DNA of 64,000 nt from Pseudoflavonifractor sp902362925 (GCA_902362925.1 CABIYL010000005.1), one strand, 5' to 3'. Positions 51,473 to 60,519 are shown, counted from the first letter of the stretch. The notes: generated by a model from the sequence alone, not told the origin. Numbers and translations: made by a program.

Positions 51473-52609
51473 ATGAGAAGAAGGAATCACTACGGATACG
51501 GGGCCTACCGTGGAAGGTCCAAGTTCCGTACGTTTTTGAAATTTGTCATCGCCGTGCTGGCGGTGGTGCTGGTGCTGCTGGTGGGGGCCTTTTTCTTCCT
51601 CCAGCGGTATATGGTGGTCTCCTCCACCGGGGGCATCTACTTCGACCTGCCCTTCCTGGACAGGGAGGAGGAATCCGCGCCCCCCGACGACACGGAGGAG
51701 ACGCCGCCCCTTGTGGTGGTCACCCCCACGCCGGAGCCCACGCCTGAGGAGACGCCGGAACCCGACCCGGTGTACACCCGTGCGGTGTCCCTGCCCGACA
51801 GCCTGATTGCCGGCGGCGGGGTGCAGAACCTGTACACCACCGGCGGCGAGGCCCTGACGGCCTATACCGGCGGCAATGAGGCCGCCCCCATCCTGACCAT
51901 GAAGGGGATAGACGGCCTGCTGGGGTTCACCTCCAACCAGACCATCGCCCAGTCCGTGGGCGCATCCTCCGCCGACACCGCCCGCAACGGGGACCTGACC
52001 ACCCTGTGCTCGGCCATGGACACGGCGGCTTACGTGTCCTGCTTCCGGGACAACACCGCCCCCTATGAGAACAATCAGCTGGCCCTGCGCACCAGCATCG
52101 GCAACTGGCGGGGTCCCGGTGAGATCCGCTGGATGACCCCGGAGAACGCCGACGTGCGGGCCTATCTGGCGGGGGTGTGCGGCGAGCTGGCCCAGCTGGG
52201 CTTTGACGAGATTATCCTGGACTACGCCGCCTTCCCCACAGAGGGCGATCTGTCCCTCATCCTGACCGGTGACCGGTACAACCCGGACACCTTCAGCCAG
52301 ACGGTGGACGCCTTCTATCAGCAGGTGCGCCAGGCCATCGGCACCGGGGAGGACGCACCCAGGCTGTCCATTGTCACCGACAAGACCACCCTGGAGCAGG
52401 GCAGCAACTCCCTCAGCGGCCAGACCTTGTCCGGCCTGTGCACCGCGGCCGACCGGCTCTATGTGAAGCTGGACGGCGGCGACCCGGCCGACTACTATCC
52501 CGCCCTGCGGGAGGCGGGTATGGAGAACCCGGAAGAGGACCTGGTGGTCATTCTGGACCAGGCCCCCACCGGCGACCTCCCGTACAGCTGGGCTGTGCTG
52601 CCTGAATAA
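51473..52609 (+). CDS. Membrane-anchored putative glycoside hydrolase (DUF4015-like)
   Basis: 378 aa. Basic N terminus, TM helix at 22-42, an acidic Pro/Thr-rich linker (62-100), then a TIM-barrel-like domain. RWMTPENADVRAYLAGVC and LGFDEIILDYAAFPTEG resemble the conserved segments of DUF4015 putative glycosidases. Substrate unknown; extracellular. Ends before a strong terminator. Confidence 0.72.
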   Translation: MRRRNHYGYGAYRGRSKFRTFLKFVIAVLAVVLVLLVGAFFFLQRYMVVSSTGGIYFDLPFLDREEESAPPDDTEETPPLVVVTPTPEPTPEETPEPDPVYTRAVSLPDSLIAGGGVQNLYTTGGEALTAYTGGNEAAPILTMKGIDGLLGFTSNQTIAQSVGASSADTARNGDLTTLCSAMDTAAYVSCFRDNTAPYENNQLALRTSIGNWRGPGEIRWMTPENADVRAYLAGVCGELAQLGFDEIILDYAAFPTEGDLSLILTGDRYNPDTFSQTVDAFYQQVRQAIGTGEDAPRLSIVTDKTTLEQGSNSLSGQTLSGLCTAADRLYVKLDGGDPADYYPALREAGMENPEEDLVVILDQAPTGDLPYSWAVLPE

Positions 52610-52627
52610 GCAGAATCATTTCACAAG

Positions 52628-52662
52628 GATGTGGAATACTAGGGTATTCCACATCTTTTTTT
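52628..52662 (+). terminator. Terminator after the putative glycosidase gene
   Basis: GATGTGGAATAC (52628-52639) with GTATTCCACATC (52644-52655) followed by seven T. Confidence 0.93.
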
Positions 52663-52784
52663 ATTTTGGCAAAAAGGTAACGGAAAAGAGAAAGAAAAAA
52701 TGTTTGGAGGCATAAAAAATAATTTGATTGTGACATTTTTTCAAAAATGCAACCTTATAAGGCGGGAGTTTCGGGCAAAAATGC

Positions 52785-52813
52785 TTGCAATCTCTTGAAA
52801 AATCGTCTATGCT
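52785..52813 (+). promoter_or_regulatory. Possible promoter of the V-type ATPase operon
   Basis: TTGCAA, 17-base spacer, TATGCT, within an AT-rich stretch (52660-52850) that stands out from the surrounding GC-rich DNA. The first ATPase gene starts 56 bases downstream. Confidence 0.4.
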
Positions 52814-52869
52814 ACAATATAAGTGGGAGAATTTAATTTGAAGGTCCCACACTGGAAGGCGGTGAAATC

Positions 52870-53184
52870 ATGTCCCTGGAAGCGATGAAAAAGATCACAG
52901 AGGCAGAGCAGGACACCCAGTCCCGCCGGGCGGGCGCGGCCGCTGAGGCCAAGAAATTGGTGTCCGACGCGGAGAAAGCGGGGCGTGCCCTGGTGGAGCA
53001 GGCCCGTGCCCAGGCTGAGGCTCAGGCCAAGGAGGCTATGGCCCAGGCCGAGAGCCGCGCAGCCCGCCGCACTGAGGAAATTCTGGCGGAAAAGCGCAGC
53101 GACTGCGACGCGCTCCGGTCCGCTGCCCGTGAGCGGCTGCCCGCGGCGGTGGAACTGATAGTCGGAAGGGTTGTGAGCATCTAA
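52870..53184 (+). CDS. V-type ATPase subunit G/H (peripheral stalk)
   Basis: 104 aa, almost entirely a charged alanine-rich coiled coil (AEAKKLVSDAEKAGRALVEQ...), ending VELIVGRVVSI. This is the length and layout of the AhaH/NtpF stalk subunit that precedes subunit I in V/A-type ATPase operons. Its TAA overlaps the ATG of subunit I (TAATG). Confidence 0.83.
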   Translation: MSLEAMKKITEAEQDTQSRRAGAAAEAKKLVSDAEKAGRALVEQARAQAEAQAKEAMAQAESRAARRTEEILAEKRSDCDALRSAARERLPAAVELIVGRVVSI

Positions 53185-55154
53185 TGGCCATCGTCAAGAT
53201 GAAACGGCTGCGGGTCATCGCCCTGGCCGCCCAGCGGGACGAGCTGCTTCAGCGGCTGCTGCACGCCGGGTGCGTGGAGGTCACCGAGCCCCAGGCGGAG
53301 CTCAGCGACCCGGAGTGGATGGCCCTGCTCAAGCGGGACACCTCCGCCCTGAGCGACGTGAAGGCCAGGCAGAACGCCGTCAACGGTGCGCTGGAAGCCC
53401 TGCAGAAGTACGCGCCCGAGAAGAAGGGTCTGTTCATCCACCGCCGCAGCATCAAGGAGAAGGAATTCCTGAGCGACGCGGCCATGAACGCCGCTCTCCA
53501 CAGCGCGGGGGAGATCAACGCCCGGGTGCAGAAGATTTCCCAGCTGTACACCCAGGAGAACCGGCTCACCGGCCAGCGTGCCAGCCTGGTGCCCTGGTCC
53601 GGCCTGGACCTGCCCCTGAACACCGGCGGCACTGAGCACGCCCGGATCTCCTTCCACACCTGCCCCCCGGCGGTGGACCTGGAGGAGGTCCGTCAGGCAC
53701 TGGCCCAGGCGGCCCCCTCGGCGGAGCTGTTCCCCGTCAGCGCCGACCGGGAATTGCAGTATCTGGTTATCATGTGTCACCGGGCCGAGAGCGAGACGGT
53801 CACCGAGACCGTCCGGCCCTGGTCCTTCTCCACCGTCAGCTTTAAGGATATGAACGGCACGGCGGCGGAGAATATCACCCGCATTGACGGCGAGCTGGAG
53901 GAAATCCGGGTCCGCCGGGACAAGACGGCGGAGGAGATCGCCGCCATGGCCGACTGCCGCCGGGATCTCCAGGTGTGCTCCGACCGGCTGACCGCCGAGC
54001 TGAGCAAGGAGAGCGCCAAGGAGCGGCTGCTCACCAACGGCACCGTGGTGTTTATGGAGGGCTGGATCAGTGAGCCCGGTATCCCCAAGGCTGAGGCGGA
54101 GATGCTGAAATTCGCCTGTGCCTGGGAGACCGCCGAGCCGCTGGAAGAGGAGGAGCCACCCATTCTCCTCCAGAATCCCAAGTGGATGACCCCCATCAAC
54201 ATGGTCACCGAGATGTACTCCCTGCCCGCCTACCGGGGCATCGACCCCAACCCCCTGATCTTCTGGTTCTTCCTGTTCTTCTTCGGCTTCATGTTCGCCG
54301 ACGTGGCCTACGGCATCATCATCTGGGCCGTCTGCTTCGTCATCAGCAGGAAGTACAACCCCAAGGGCACCATGGGCTATATGTTCCGTCTGGGCCAGTA
54401 TATGGGTATTTCAACCCTGATCTGCGGTATCTTTACCGGCGGCTTCTTTGGCGACGTGATCCCCAAGGTGGCCGAGCAGATGTTCGGCATCCCCATGGAG
54501 GGGCTGCCCCAGTGGCTCCAGACCTTCAGCAACGGTATCATTGTCAACCCCATCAACGACCCCATGACCACCCTGATTCTGGCAATTGTCATCGGCGTGG
54601 TACAGCTGGTGTTCGGCCAGTGTATCCACATCTATATGGGCTTCCGCGACGGCCATCCCATTGACGGCCTGCTGGACGTGGTGCCCTGGTGGCTCTTCTT
54701 CGGCTCCATCGGCCTGGTGGCCGCCGGCCAGCCCTGGTGGTGGATTCTGGTGGGCTGCGCGATTCTGATCGCCACCCAGGGCCACACCAAGCGTGGCTTC
54801 TTCGGCAAGCTGTTCGGCGGCGTGGCCAGCCTGTACGACGTGACCAGCTGGCTGTCCGACGTGCTGAGCTACTCCCGACTGATGGCCCTCATGCTGGCCA
54901 CCTCGGTTATCGCCAGCGTTATGAACACCCTGGGTACCCTGGGCGGCTTGAGCGTGGGCGGCATCATTCTGTTCGTGCTGGTGTTCATCATCGGCCACGT
55001 GTTCAACGTGGGCGTCAATATCATCGGCACCTATGTCCACGCAGCCCGACTCCAGTACCTGGAGTTCTTCGGCAAGTTCTACGAGGAGGGCGGCCAGGCC
55101 TTCCAGCCCATGACCTACAACACAAAATATGTGGATATCATTGAGTGGGAATGA
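53184..55154 (+). CDS. ntpI: V-type ATPase subunit I (membrane a-subunit)
   Basis: 656 aa. Cytoplasmic half (1-345) with VKMKRLRVIALAAQRDELLQRL and coiled-coil stretches. Membrane half with about seven to eight helices, including the FxxFGxMxxDxxYG-type FFFGFMFADVAYGII, SYSRLMALMLATSVI with the essential arginine, and GHVFNVGVNIIGTYVHAARLQYLEFFGKFY. It forms the ion path with the K ring. The expected next gene, subunit K, is absent; a mobile element begins within ~100 bases of the stop codon. Confidence 0.94.
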   Translation: MAIVKMKRLRVIALAAQRDELLQRLLHAGCVEVTEPQAELSDPEWMALLKRDTSALSDVKARQNAVNGALEALQKYAPEKKGLFIHRRSIKEKEFLSDAAMNAALHSAGEINARVQKISQLYTQENRLTGQRASLVPWSGLDLPLNTGGTEHARISFHTCPPAVDLEEVRQALAQAAPSAELFPVSADRELQYLVIMCHRAESETVTETVRPWSFSTVSFKDMNGTAAENITRIDGELEEIRVRRDKTAEEIAAMADCRRDLQVCSDRLTAELSKESAKERLLTNGTVVFMEGWISEPGIPKAEAEMLKFACAWETAEPLEEEEPPILLQNPKWMTPINMVTEMYSLPAYRGIDPNPLIFWFFLFFFGFMFADVAYGIIIWAVCFVISRKYNPKGTMGYMFRLGQYMGISTLICGIFTGGFFGDVIPKVAEQMFGIPMEGLPQWLQTFSNGIIVNPINDPMTTLILAIVIGVVQLVFGQCIHIYMGFRDGHPIDGLLDVVPWWLFFGSIGLVAAGQPWWWILVGCAILIATQGHTKRGFFGKLFGGVASLYDVTSWLSDVLSYSRLMALMLATSVIASVMNTLGTLGGLSVGGIILFVLVFIIGHVFNVGVNIIGTYVHAARLQYLEFFGKFYEEGGQAFQPMTYNTKYVDIIEWE

Positions 55155-55214
55155 CGCTCGAAACGGCGAAAACCCGCATGAATACAGGCTTTTTTGCCCG
55201 TCCATACTGCTCTT

Positions 55215-55231
55215 GATACTGGATTGATACT
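55215..55231 (+). repeat. Left-end GATACT repeat pair
   Basis: GATACT-N5-GATACT, with starts at 55215 and 55226. The same spacing and orientation recur at 63878 and 63889. Candidate integrase-binding or attachment sequence. Confidence 0.55.
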
Positions 55232-55280
55232 ATTTGTGTCCGCCCGGTATTCTCAAGAGAAAAATCCCAAAAGGACAAGC

Positions 55281-55326
55281 AAAACCGCCCTGCTGAACGA
55301 CAAATTCAGCAGGGCGGTTTTTTTGC
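55281..55326. terminator. Bidirectional terminator after the element's XRE gene
   Basis: AAAACCGCCCTGCTGAA (55281-55297) pairs with TTCAGCAGGGCGGTTT (55305-55320), with T runs on both sides. It may also stop transcripts from ntpI. Confidence 0.92.
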
Positions 55327-55331
55327 TTGTC

Positions 55332-55889
55332 TTATTTATTTTTCCGCCAAGGGATATAATATTCGCTTTCCAGGCCATCGTCGCAGGTATGGGGCCAGTT
55401 GAGTTTCCATTCAAAATACTCTTCCCTGGTGATCTCCCCGGCGTGTAACTCCTGCTGACGAAAAAGCCATTCCCGCATGAACTCGTCCACAAGGCCATAC
55501 TGGAAGTACATACCCACGGGAGGGTGTGCGGGCCAGTCATCGCTATCATTGTACCGTACAGCGGTATCATCAGCGGCCCCTGCTCTGCCCGGATTGCGGA
55601 CAAGTTGGAACAGGCGGATAGCGCCAGGGCTGTCCTCGTCCAGCCAGAAGAATGTCCGCATGAAGTCCTCGGCAGAGCCGGGGGCGATGGTGTAGAAGTT
55701 CTGGCGGTCTACCCGCAGCGCCTCGGCCATCTTGTCCAGCAGTTCCCGTTTCGGAACACGGTAATTCGTCTCATACTGGGCGATCCGGTTGTCCGCTCCC
55801 TTTTCCTCAAAGCCGATAGCAAGCCCCAATTCCTTTTGTGTCATGCCTCGAAAGGTGCGGATTTTCTTTATCTTGTCTCCGACTGTCAT
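55332..55889 (-). CDS. XRE-family regulator of the mobile element
   Basis: 185 aa. N-terminal Cro/C1 helix-turn-helix (GDKIKKIRTFRGMTQKELGLAIGF... NRIAQYETNYRVPKRELL). The C-terminal ~110 residues (MREWLFRQQELHAGEITREEYFEWKLNWP) are typical of regulators on clostridial mobile elements. Divergent from the xis-int genes, so the likely repressor or switch. An inverted repeat overlapping the opposing promoter is its probable operator. Confidence 0.85.
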   Translation of the reverse strand: MTVGDKIKKIRTFRGMTQKELGLAIGFEEKGADNRIAQYETNYRVPKRELLDKMAEALRVDRQNFYTIAPGSAEDFMRTFFWLDEDSPGAIRLFQLVRNPGRAGAADDTAVRYNDSDDWPAHPPVGMYFQYGLVDEFMREWLFRQQELHAGEITREEYFEWKLNWPHTCDDGLESEYYIPWRKNK

Positions 55890-55973
55890 AATATCCCACC
55901 GCCTTTGCCAATAGTATAGCGCAAAAAAGCGAAAGATGCAAGATAATCTTTAACAAAAATGCGAAATAAATTC

Positions 55974-56003
55974 TTGACATTAACACTTATGTTAATGTAT
56001 AAT
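55974..56003 (+). promoter_or_regulatory. Consensus promoter with palindromic operator for xis-int
   Basis: TTGACA (55974-55979) and TATAAT (55998-56003), 18-base spacer. The spacer is filled by the palindrome ATTAACA-CTTA-TGTTAAT (55979-55996). A further ATTAACA half site lies at 56016, just downstream of the -10. Confidence 0.75.
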
Positions 56004-56015
56004 GAAGATGGTGAC

Positions 56016-56033
56016 ATTAACATATTTGCGAAA
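56016..56033 (+). repeat. 18-base repeat shared with the right end
   Basis: The 18 bases ATTAACATATTTGCGAAA recur exactly at 63929-63946 in the same orientation. Position suggests an operator half site plus flank, or an integrase/excisionase arm site. Confidence 0.7.
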
Positions 56034-56055
56034 CTAAAATAAGGAGGTGCTGACC

Positions 56056-56244
56056 ATGGAAAAGGAGCTGTTTGTGAGAGCAGAGGAGGTCGCCAGGGAG
56101 CTGGGCATTTCCAAGCCCTACGCCTACAAGCTGGTGCGGGAGATGAACGAGGAGCTGAAGAAAAAAGGCTTTCTCACCATTCCCGGACGGGTAAGCAGGC
56201 GCTACTTCGAGGAAAAATTCTATGGGCTGCGGGACAGACAATAA
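56056..56244 (+). CDS. Excisionase-like small DNA-binding protein
   Basis: 62 aa: FVRAEEVARELGISKPYAYKLV is a MerR/Xis-like winged helix used to bend DNA during excision; a basic tail (GRVSRRYFEEKFYG) follows. ATG with AAGGAGGTG upstream. The integrase gene begins 14 bases downstream, as in Tn916-type xis-int pairs. Confidence 0.82.
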   Translation: MEKELFVRAEEVARELGISKPYAYKLVREMNEELKKKGFLTIPGRVSRRYFEEKFYGLRDRQ

Positions 56245-56257
56245 GGAGGGAACCACA

Positions 56258-57334
56258 ATGCCGGCATACAAAGACAAGGCAAAGGGCACATGGTATGCGT
56301 CCTTTTACTACGAGGACTGGACGGGCAAGAAAGTAAAGAAAATGAAACGGGGCTTTCCCACCAAGCGGGAGGCTCTGGAGTGGGAGCGGACATTCCTGCA
56401 ACAACAGACCGCCGACCTGGAAATGACCTTTGAAAACTTCGTGGCTGTCTATGTGGCGGACATGAAAGGCCGTATCAAGGAAAACACCTGGGGGACGAAA
56501 GAGCATATCCTCTACAAGAAGTTGGTGCCGTACTTCGGCAAGCGGAAGATGTGCGACATTCACTCCAAGGAGGTCATCGCCTGGCAGAATGAAATGCTGG
56601 GTTACCGGGACAAGAACGGCAAGCCCTACTCTCCGGTGTACTTAAAAACGCTGCACAATCAGTTGAGCGCCGTGTTCAACCATGCGGTACGGCACTACAA
56701 TCTAAAGGTCAATCCCGCTGCCCAGGCGGGCAATATGGGAAAGCCAAAGGGACGGGAAATGCTGTTCTGGACAAAGGCGGAGTATCTGAAATTCGCCGAG
56801 GCCATGATGGACAAGCCCCTTTCCTATTACGCCTTTGAAATGCTCTACTGGTGCGGCGTCCGGGAGGGGGAGCTGCTGGCCCTCACTCCTGGCGACTTCG
56901 ACTTTGAGAAACAGACCGTCACCATCTCCAAGTCCTACCAGCGGATTAAGGGCAAGGATGTGATTACCGACCCCAAGACCCCTAAGAGCAACCGGGTCAT
57001 TCAAATGCCCGCTTTCCTCTGTGAAGAAATGCGAGACTATATCAAGAGCCTGTATGGGGTGAAGCCCACCGACCGCATTTTCACGGTGACAAAATCCTAC
57101 CTCCACCGGGAGATGGACAGGGGTGCGAAAGAGGCCGGGGTAAAGCGGATCAGAATACACGACCTGAGGCACTCCCACATTTCGCTGCTCATTGACATGG
57201 GCTTTACGGCCCTGGCAATCGCTGACCGGGTGGGACATGAAAGCATTGATATTACCTACCGCTACGCCCACCTGTTCCCCACCCGGCAGGCGGAGATGGC
57301 GGACAAACTGGACATGGAGCGAAAGGGGGCCTAA
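56258..57334 (+). CDS. int: Tyrosine site-specific integrase
   Basis: 358 aa. N-terminal AP2-like arm-binding domain (GTWYASFYYEDWTGKKVKKMKRGF), SAM-like core-binding domain (~65-160), and catalytic domain with Arg in GVREGELLAL, HDLRHSH (His-x-x-Arg), GHESIDIT (His) and nucleophile Tyr in YRYAHL. Complete and apparently functional. ATG after AAGGAGGG. Confidence 0.94.
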   Translation: MPAYKDKAKGTWYASFYYEDWTGKKVKKMKRGFPTKREALEWERTFLQQQTADLEMTFENFVAVYVADMKGRIKENTWGTKEHILYKKLVPYFGKRKMCDIHSKEVIAWQNEMLGYRDKNGKPYSPVYLKTLHNQLSAVFNHAVRHYNLKVNPAAQAGNMGKPKGREMLFWTKAEYLKFAEAMMDKPLSYYAFEMLYWCGVREGELLALTPGDFDFEKQTVTISKSYQRIKGKDVITDPKTPKSNRVIQMPAFLCEEMRDYIKSLYGVKPTDRIFTVTKSYLHREMDRGAKEAGVKRIRIHDLRHSHISLLIDMGFTALAIADRVGHESIDITYRYAHLFPTRQAEMADKLDMERKGA

Positions 57335-57337
57335 ATC

Positions 57338-57658
57338 ATGTCAGTGAAAAATCTTGACCGACACAACCGCTGGAGAAACAAAACTGTGGCTTTCCGGGTG
57401 TCCCCGGATGAGGACAGGGAAATTGAAACCGCTGTGCGGCTCTCCGGCCTTACCAAACAGGACTACATCACCCGACGGCTGCTGTGCCGGGATGTGGTGG
57501 TACAGGGCAACCCCAGGGTGTATAAGGCCCTGCGGAACGAGCTGGCCGCCGTTCTGGAAGAACTGGAGCGTATCGAGGCCGGGAATGGCGTGGATGGGGA
57601 GTTGCTGGACACCATCCGGCTGATCGCCGCCATCATGGACGGCATGAGGGAGGATTGA
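57338..57658 (+). CDS. MobC-like relaxosome protein
   Basis: 106 aa beginning with a ribbon-helix-helix-like segment (NKTVAFRVSPDEDREIETAVRLSGLTKQDYITRRLL). This is the pattern of plasmid mobilization accessory proteins that bind oriT. Starts four bases after int, at ATG with AAGGGGG. Could also be a general RHH regulator. Confidence 0.72.
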   Translation: MSVKNLDRHNRWRNKTVAFRVSPDEDREIETAVRLSGLTKQDYITRRLLCRDVVVQGNPRVYKALRNELAAVLEELERIEAGNGVDGELLDTIRLIAAIMDGMRED

Positions 57659-57661
57659 TAG

Positions 57662-58816
57662 ATGGATAGATTGCAAGAGAAAACGACTGCCCCATATCCG
57701 CCTGTTGGCGCAGACGGGGGACAGTCGCTCTCACAAAAACCTAACCAAAGTATAGCAGAGGGCGTGACAGAACACAAGCCCCCGGAAAGAGATTTGGAGG
57801 AAATCCTGCGGCAGATAAGCCGGGTCAATGACCCGGCCTATCTGCCTACCGTGTCTATGAATGACCTCTACGAACAGGTGTACCCCGGCAGACCTCCTGT
57901 GGTAGACGGTCTGCTCTATGCGGGGACATATCTCTTTGTGGGCGCTCCCAAGGTGGGCAAGTCCTTTCTCATGGCCCAGCTTGCCTATCATGTGAGTATG
58001 GGCCTTTCCCTGTGGGGGTATGAGGTGCGCCAGGGGACAGTCCTCTATCTGGCCCTGGAGGACAACCACCGTCGCTTACAGGAGCGGTTGTACCGGATGT
58101 TTGGAGTAGAGAGTACCGGAAACCTGTTCTTTGCCATCGGAGCTAAGCAGCTCGGCGGTGGCCTGGAGGAGCAGCTAAAGGGCTTTGTCCGGGAACACAC
58201 GGACACCCGGCTTATTATCATCGACACCCTGCAAAAAATCCGGGAGGCCGGGGCAGAGAAGTACAGCTATGCCAACGACTATGAGGTAATCACCAAACTG
58301 AAACGGTTTGCCGATATAAGCGGGGTTTGCCTCCTGGTTGTACATCACACCCGCAAGCAGCAGGCCGATGATAAGTTTGATATGATCTCCGGCACCAACG
58401 GCTTATTGGGTGCGGCAGACGGGGCCTTTCTGCTCCAAAAGGAGCGGCGGGCAGACAACGCCGCCACCCTGGACATTTCTGGGCGGGATCAGCAAGACCA
58501 GCGCCTCTACCTCAAGCGGGACGAGGAACGGCTTGTGTGGGAGCTGGAGCGGCGGGAAACGGAGCTGCGGCAGGAGCCGCCTGACCCGGTGTTGGAGGCT
58601 GTTGCCGCCCTGGTAACGGCGGAACGGCCAGAGTGGAGAGGGACGGCCACGGAACTTGTCGCCGCCCTGGGGCTGGATATGAAACCCAATGCCCTGGCTA
58701 TGCGGCTGAATGTCCGGGCGTGGCGGCTGTCCTATGAGTACCACATCCACTATGAAAGCGCCCGAACCCATGCCGGGCGGAGTATCAAGCTCACGTTGGA
58801 GGAACCCCAGGCGTGA
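57662..58816 (+). CDS. RecA-like AAA ATPase (RepA-type helicase)
   Basis: 384 aa. Walker A in FVGAPKVGKSFLMAQ, Walker B in TRLIIIDTLQKI, and VVHHTRKQ with GTNGLLGAADGAFLL, as in hexameric RepA/DnaB-like replicative helicases of plasmids and integrative elements. A C-terminal wing (TATELVAALGLDMKPNALAMRL) would bind DNA. ATG nine bases after GGAGG. The stop codon lies inside a phased GTGAC repeat array that could be its origin. Together these suggest rolling or theta replication of the excised form. Confidence 0.8.
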   Translation: MDRLQEKTTAPYPPVGADGGQSLSQKPNQSIAEGVTEHKPPERDLEEILRQISRVNDPAYLPTVSMNDLYEQVYPGRPPVVDGLLYAGTYLFVGAPKVGKSFLMAQLAYHVSMGLSLWGYEVRQGTVLYLALEDNHRRLQERLYRMFGVESTGNLFFAIGAKQLGGGLEEQLKGFVREHTDTRLIIIDTLQKIREAGAEKYSYANDYEVITKLKRFADISGVCLLVVHHTRKQQADDKFDMISGTNGLLGAADGAFLLQKERRADNAATLDISGRDQQDQRLYLKRDEERLVWELERRETELRQEPPDPVLEAVAALVTAERPEWRGTATELVAALGLDMKPNALAMRLNVRAWRLSYEYHIHYESARTHAGRSIKLTLEEPQA

Positions 58817-58894
58817 CGACCGTGACAGCTGTGACAGCTTTTCGGAGTGCGGAGGCGGTGTGTAAAACATCGTCACGGTCGTCACGGCTGTCAC
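58813..58894. repeat. Opposed arrays of 9-base GTGAC repeats
   Basis: GTGAC starts at 58813, 58822 and 58831 on the plus strand. The reverse complement GTCAC starts at 58872, 58881 and 58890. Units are nine bases long (e.g. GTGACAGCT). The two trios face each other across a 36-base centre. Iteron-like, right after the ATPase gene. Confidence 0.8.
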
Positions 58895-59262
58895 GGGGAG
58901 CGGGGGCGAAAGTCAAGGGGGGCATACCTGCGGGTGGAGATTGCCGCAAGTCAATACAACCCGTACCCCTTGACTTTCGGCCCACGGAAAACACTTGCCG
59001 GGCGGTGGAAAGGCCCCTGGCCTTTCCACCCTGCCCAACGGCGAGTGACAAAGTTTAGGCGGGGTGCAGGGTGCCCTTTTCAAAGGGCGGCCCTGCTGGG
59101 GGAGGCAACCGCAGTTGCCGGGGGCAAAGCCCCCACACCACCCCGTAGGGCGCAAATGCGCTTTTGATGGCCGTCAGGCTGTCAAAAGTGCTTTTGCGTT
59201 ACTTTCGCAGAAAGTAACAAAGGCTCGCCGCTTGCGCGGCGGAAAAGGGAGGAGGGATTGAT
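58895..59262 (+). other. Non-coding region with oriT-like inverted repeats
   Basis: No gene seen. Inverted repeats include CTTTTGA/TCAAAAG (59161-59167 with 59182-59188) and GTTACTTTC-GCA-GAAAGTAAC (59198-59218), followed by CGCCGC-TTGC-GCGGCG. Hairpins immediately before a Mob/Pre relaxase gene are the usual position of the nick site. Confidence 0.6.
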
Positions 59263-60450
59263 TTGAAAAGGACAATCAGCGCCATGGTGGGCCAAGGATC
59301 GGTGAACCATAACAGTAGAAAATTCCACGCCAAGAACACTGACCCGGAACGCTCCCACTTGAATATAACCTACTGCCAGGAGAATATCAAGGCGGTGTAC
59401 CATGAACTCTTTGACGAGGCTCTGGAACGGTACAACGCTAAACAAACCAGGGCCGACAGAAGGATAGAGGATTACTATGAGAAGATCCGCTCCGGCAAGC
59501 AGGAAAAGCCGTTCCATGAAATCATCCTGCAAGTGGGCAATCGAGATGATATGAGCGCCGACAGCGAGGAGGGACAGCTTGCGGCAGCGGTTTTGGACGA
59601 GTACATGAAGGGCTTTCAAGAGCGCAACCCCCAACTCCGGGTGTTCTCTGCCCACCTCCACATGGACGAGGCTACGCCCCATCTGCACATTGACTTTGTA
59701 CCATTCACCACCGGGAGCAAGCGAGGGCTGGACACGAGGGTATCTTTGAAACAGGCGTTAGCGGCCCAGGGTTTCCAGGGCGGCACCAGAGGGGACACAG
59801 AGTGGAGCCAGTGGGTGCGCTCGGAAAAGGAGCAGCTTTCCCTGGTCATGGAGCGCCACGGGATTGAGTGGGAGGACAAAGGCACCCACGACAAGCACTT
59901 GTCTGTGCTGGACTACAAGAAAGAGCAGCGGGCAAAGGAGATCGCCGTTCTGGAGACGGTCAAGGCGGAGAAAGAAAACCAGGTGGAGAGCCAGGAACGG
60001 CGGCTCAAAGAACTTGCCCCGGCGGTGAAAAATATGGAGCGGTTGGCAGCGGATTTCTCCGCCAATCCGGAGGAGATTTTGCCGGAGCCGGGAACGCTGG
60101 AAACAGGCCGGGCCTACCGAGAGAAAAAGGCAAAGCCCCTGCTGGCCCAAATCGTCAAGGTGCTGCGCTCCCTGTATCTGGCCTATGTGGAGCTGCGGGG
60201 GAAATTTGAGCGTCTGCAAGGGGACTATGGCCGGGTGAGGGAGAGCAACATCCGCCTGTCTGATCGATTGCAGGAGGTCAAGTTGGAAAACAAGGCCATG
60301 CGGCAAGTCTCCGCTGACTATGAGCGGGTCAAAAGGGCCTTTGGCCCAGAACAAGTGGACAGAATATTAGAGGCAGCTTACCAGCAGGAACATGCCGAAA
60401 AGGAACGGAAACGGGCCGCAAAGTCAAAAATTCGGATAGACGCACGATAA
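59263..60450 (+). CDS. Mob/Pre-family (MobV-type) relaxase
   Basis: 395 aa. N-terminal relaxase domain with NSRKFHAKNTDPERSHLN and the metal-binding signature HLHMDEATPHLHIDFVP. The C-terminal half is coiled-coil (KELAPAVKNMERL onward) and basic. It nicks oriT for mobilization by a helper conjugative system. TTG start at 59263 with GGAGG upstream. Confidence 0.9.
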   Translation: MKRTISAMVGQGSVNHNSRKFHAKNTDPERSHLNITYCQENIKAVYHELFDEALERYNAKQTRADRRIEDYYEKIRSGKQEKPFHEIILQVGNRDDMSADSEEGQLAAAVLDEYMKGFQERNPQLRVFSAHLHMDEATPHLHIDFVPFTTGSKRGLDTRVSLKQALAAQGFQGGTRGDTEWSQWVRSEKEQLSLVMERHGIEWEDKGTHDKHLSVLDYKKEQRAKEIAVLETVKAEKENQVESQERRLKELAPAVKNMERLAADFSANPEEILPEPGTLETGRAYREKKAKPLLAQIVKVLRSLYLAYVELRGKFERLQGDYGRVRESNIRLSDRLQEVKLENKAMRQVSADYERVKRAFGPEQVDRILEAAYQQEHAEKERKRAAKSKIRIDAR

Positions 60451-60460
60451 TCACCAAAAC

Positions 60461-60497
60461 CGGAGGGTATTCCAGTGAATACCCTCCGATTTTATTT
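60461..60497 (+). terminator. Terminator after the relaxase gene
   Basis: CGGAGGGTATTC (60461-60472), loop CAGT, GAATACCCTCCG (60477-60488), then ATTTTATTTG. Confidence 0.92.
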
Positions 60498-60519
60498 GTG
60501 GAATCGGTAAAATGATTTC

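Noticed and set aside
55155..55280. tRNA-type attachment site next to ntpI
   Set aside because: No tRNA cloverleaf or CCA-type 3' end is visible; the integration site looks intergenic.
58813..58894. GTGAC repeats as a CRISPR array
   Set aside because: Units are nine bases with no unique spacers, split into opposed trios, and there are no cas genes.
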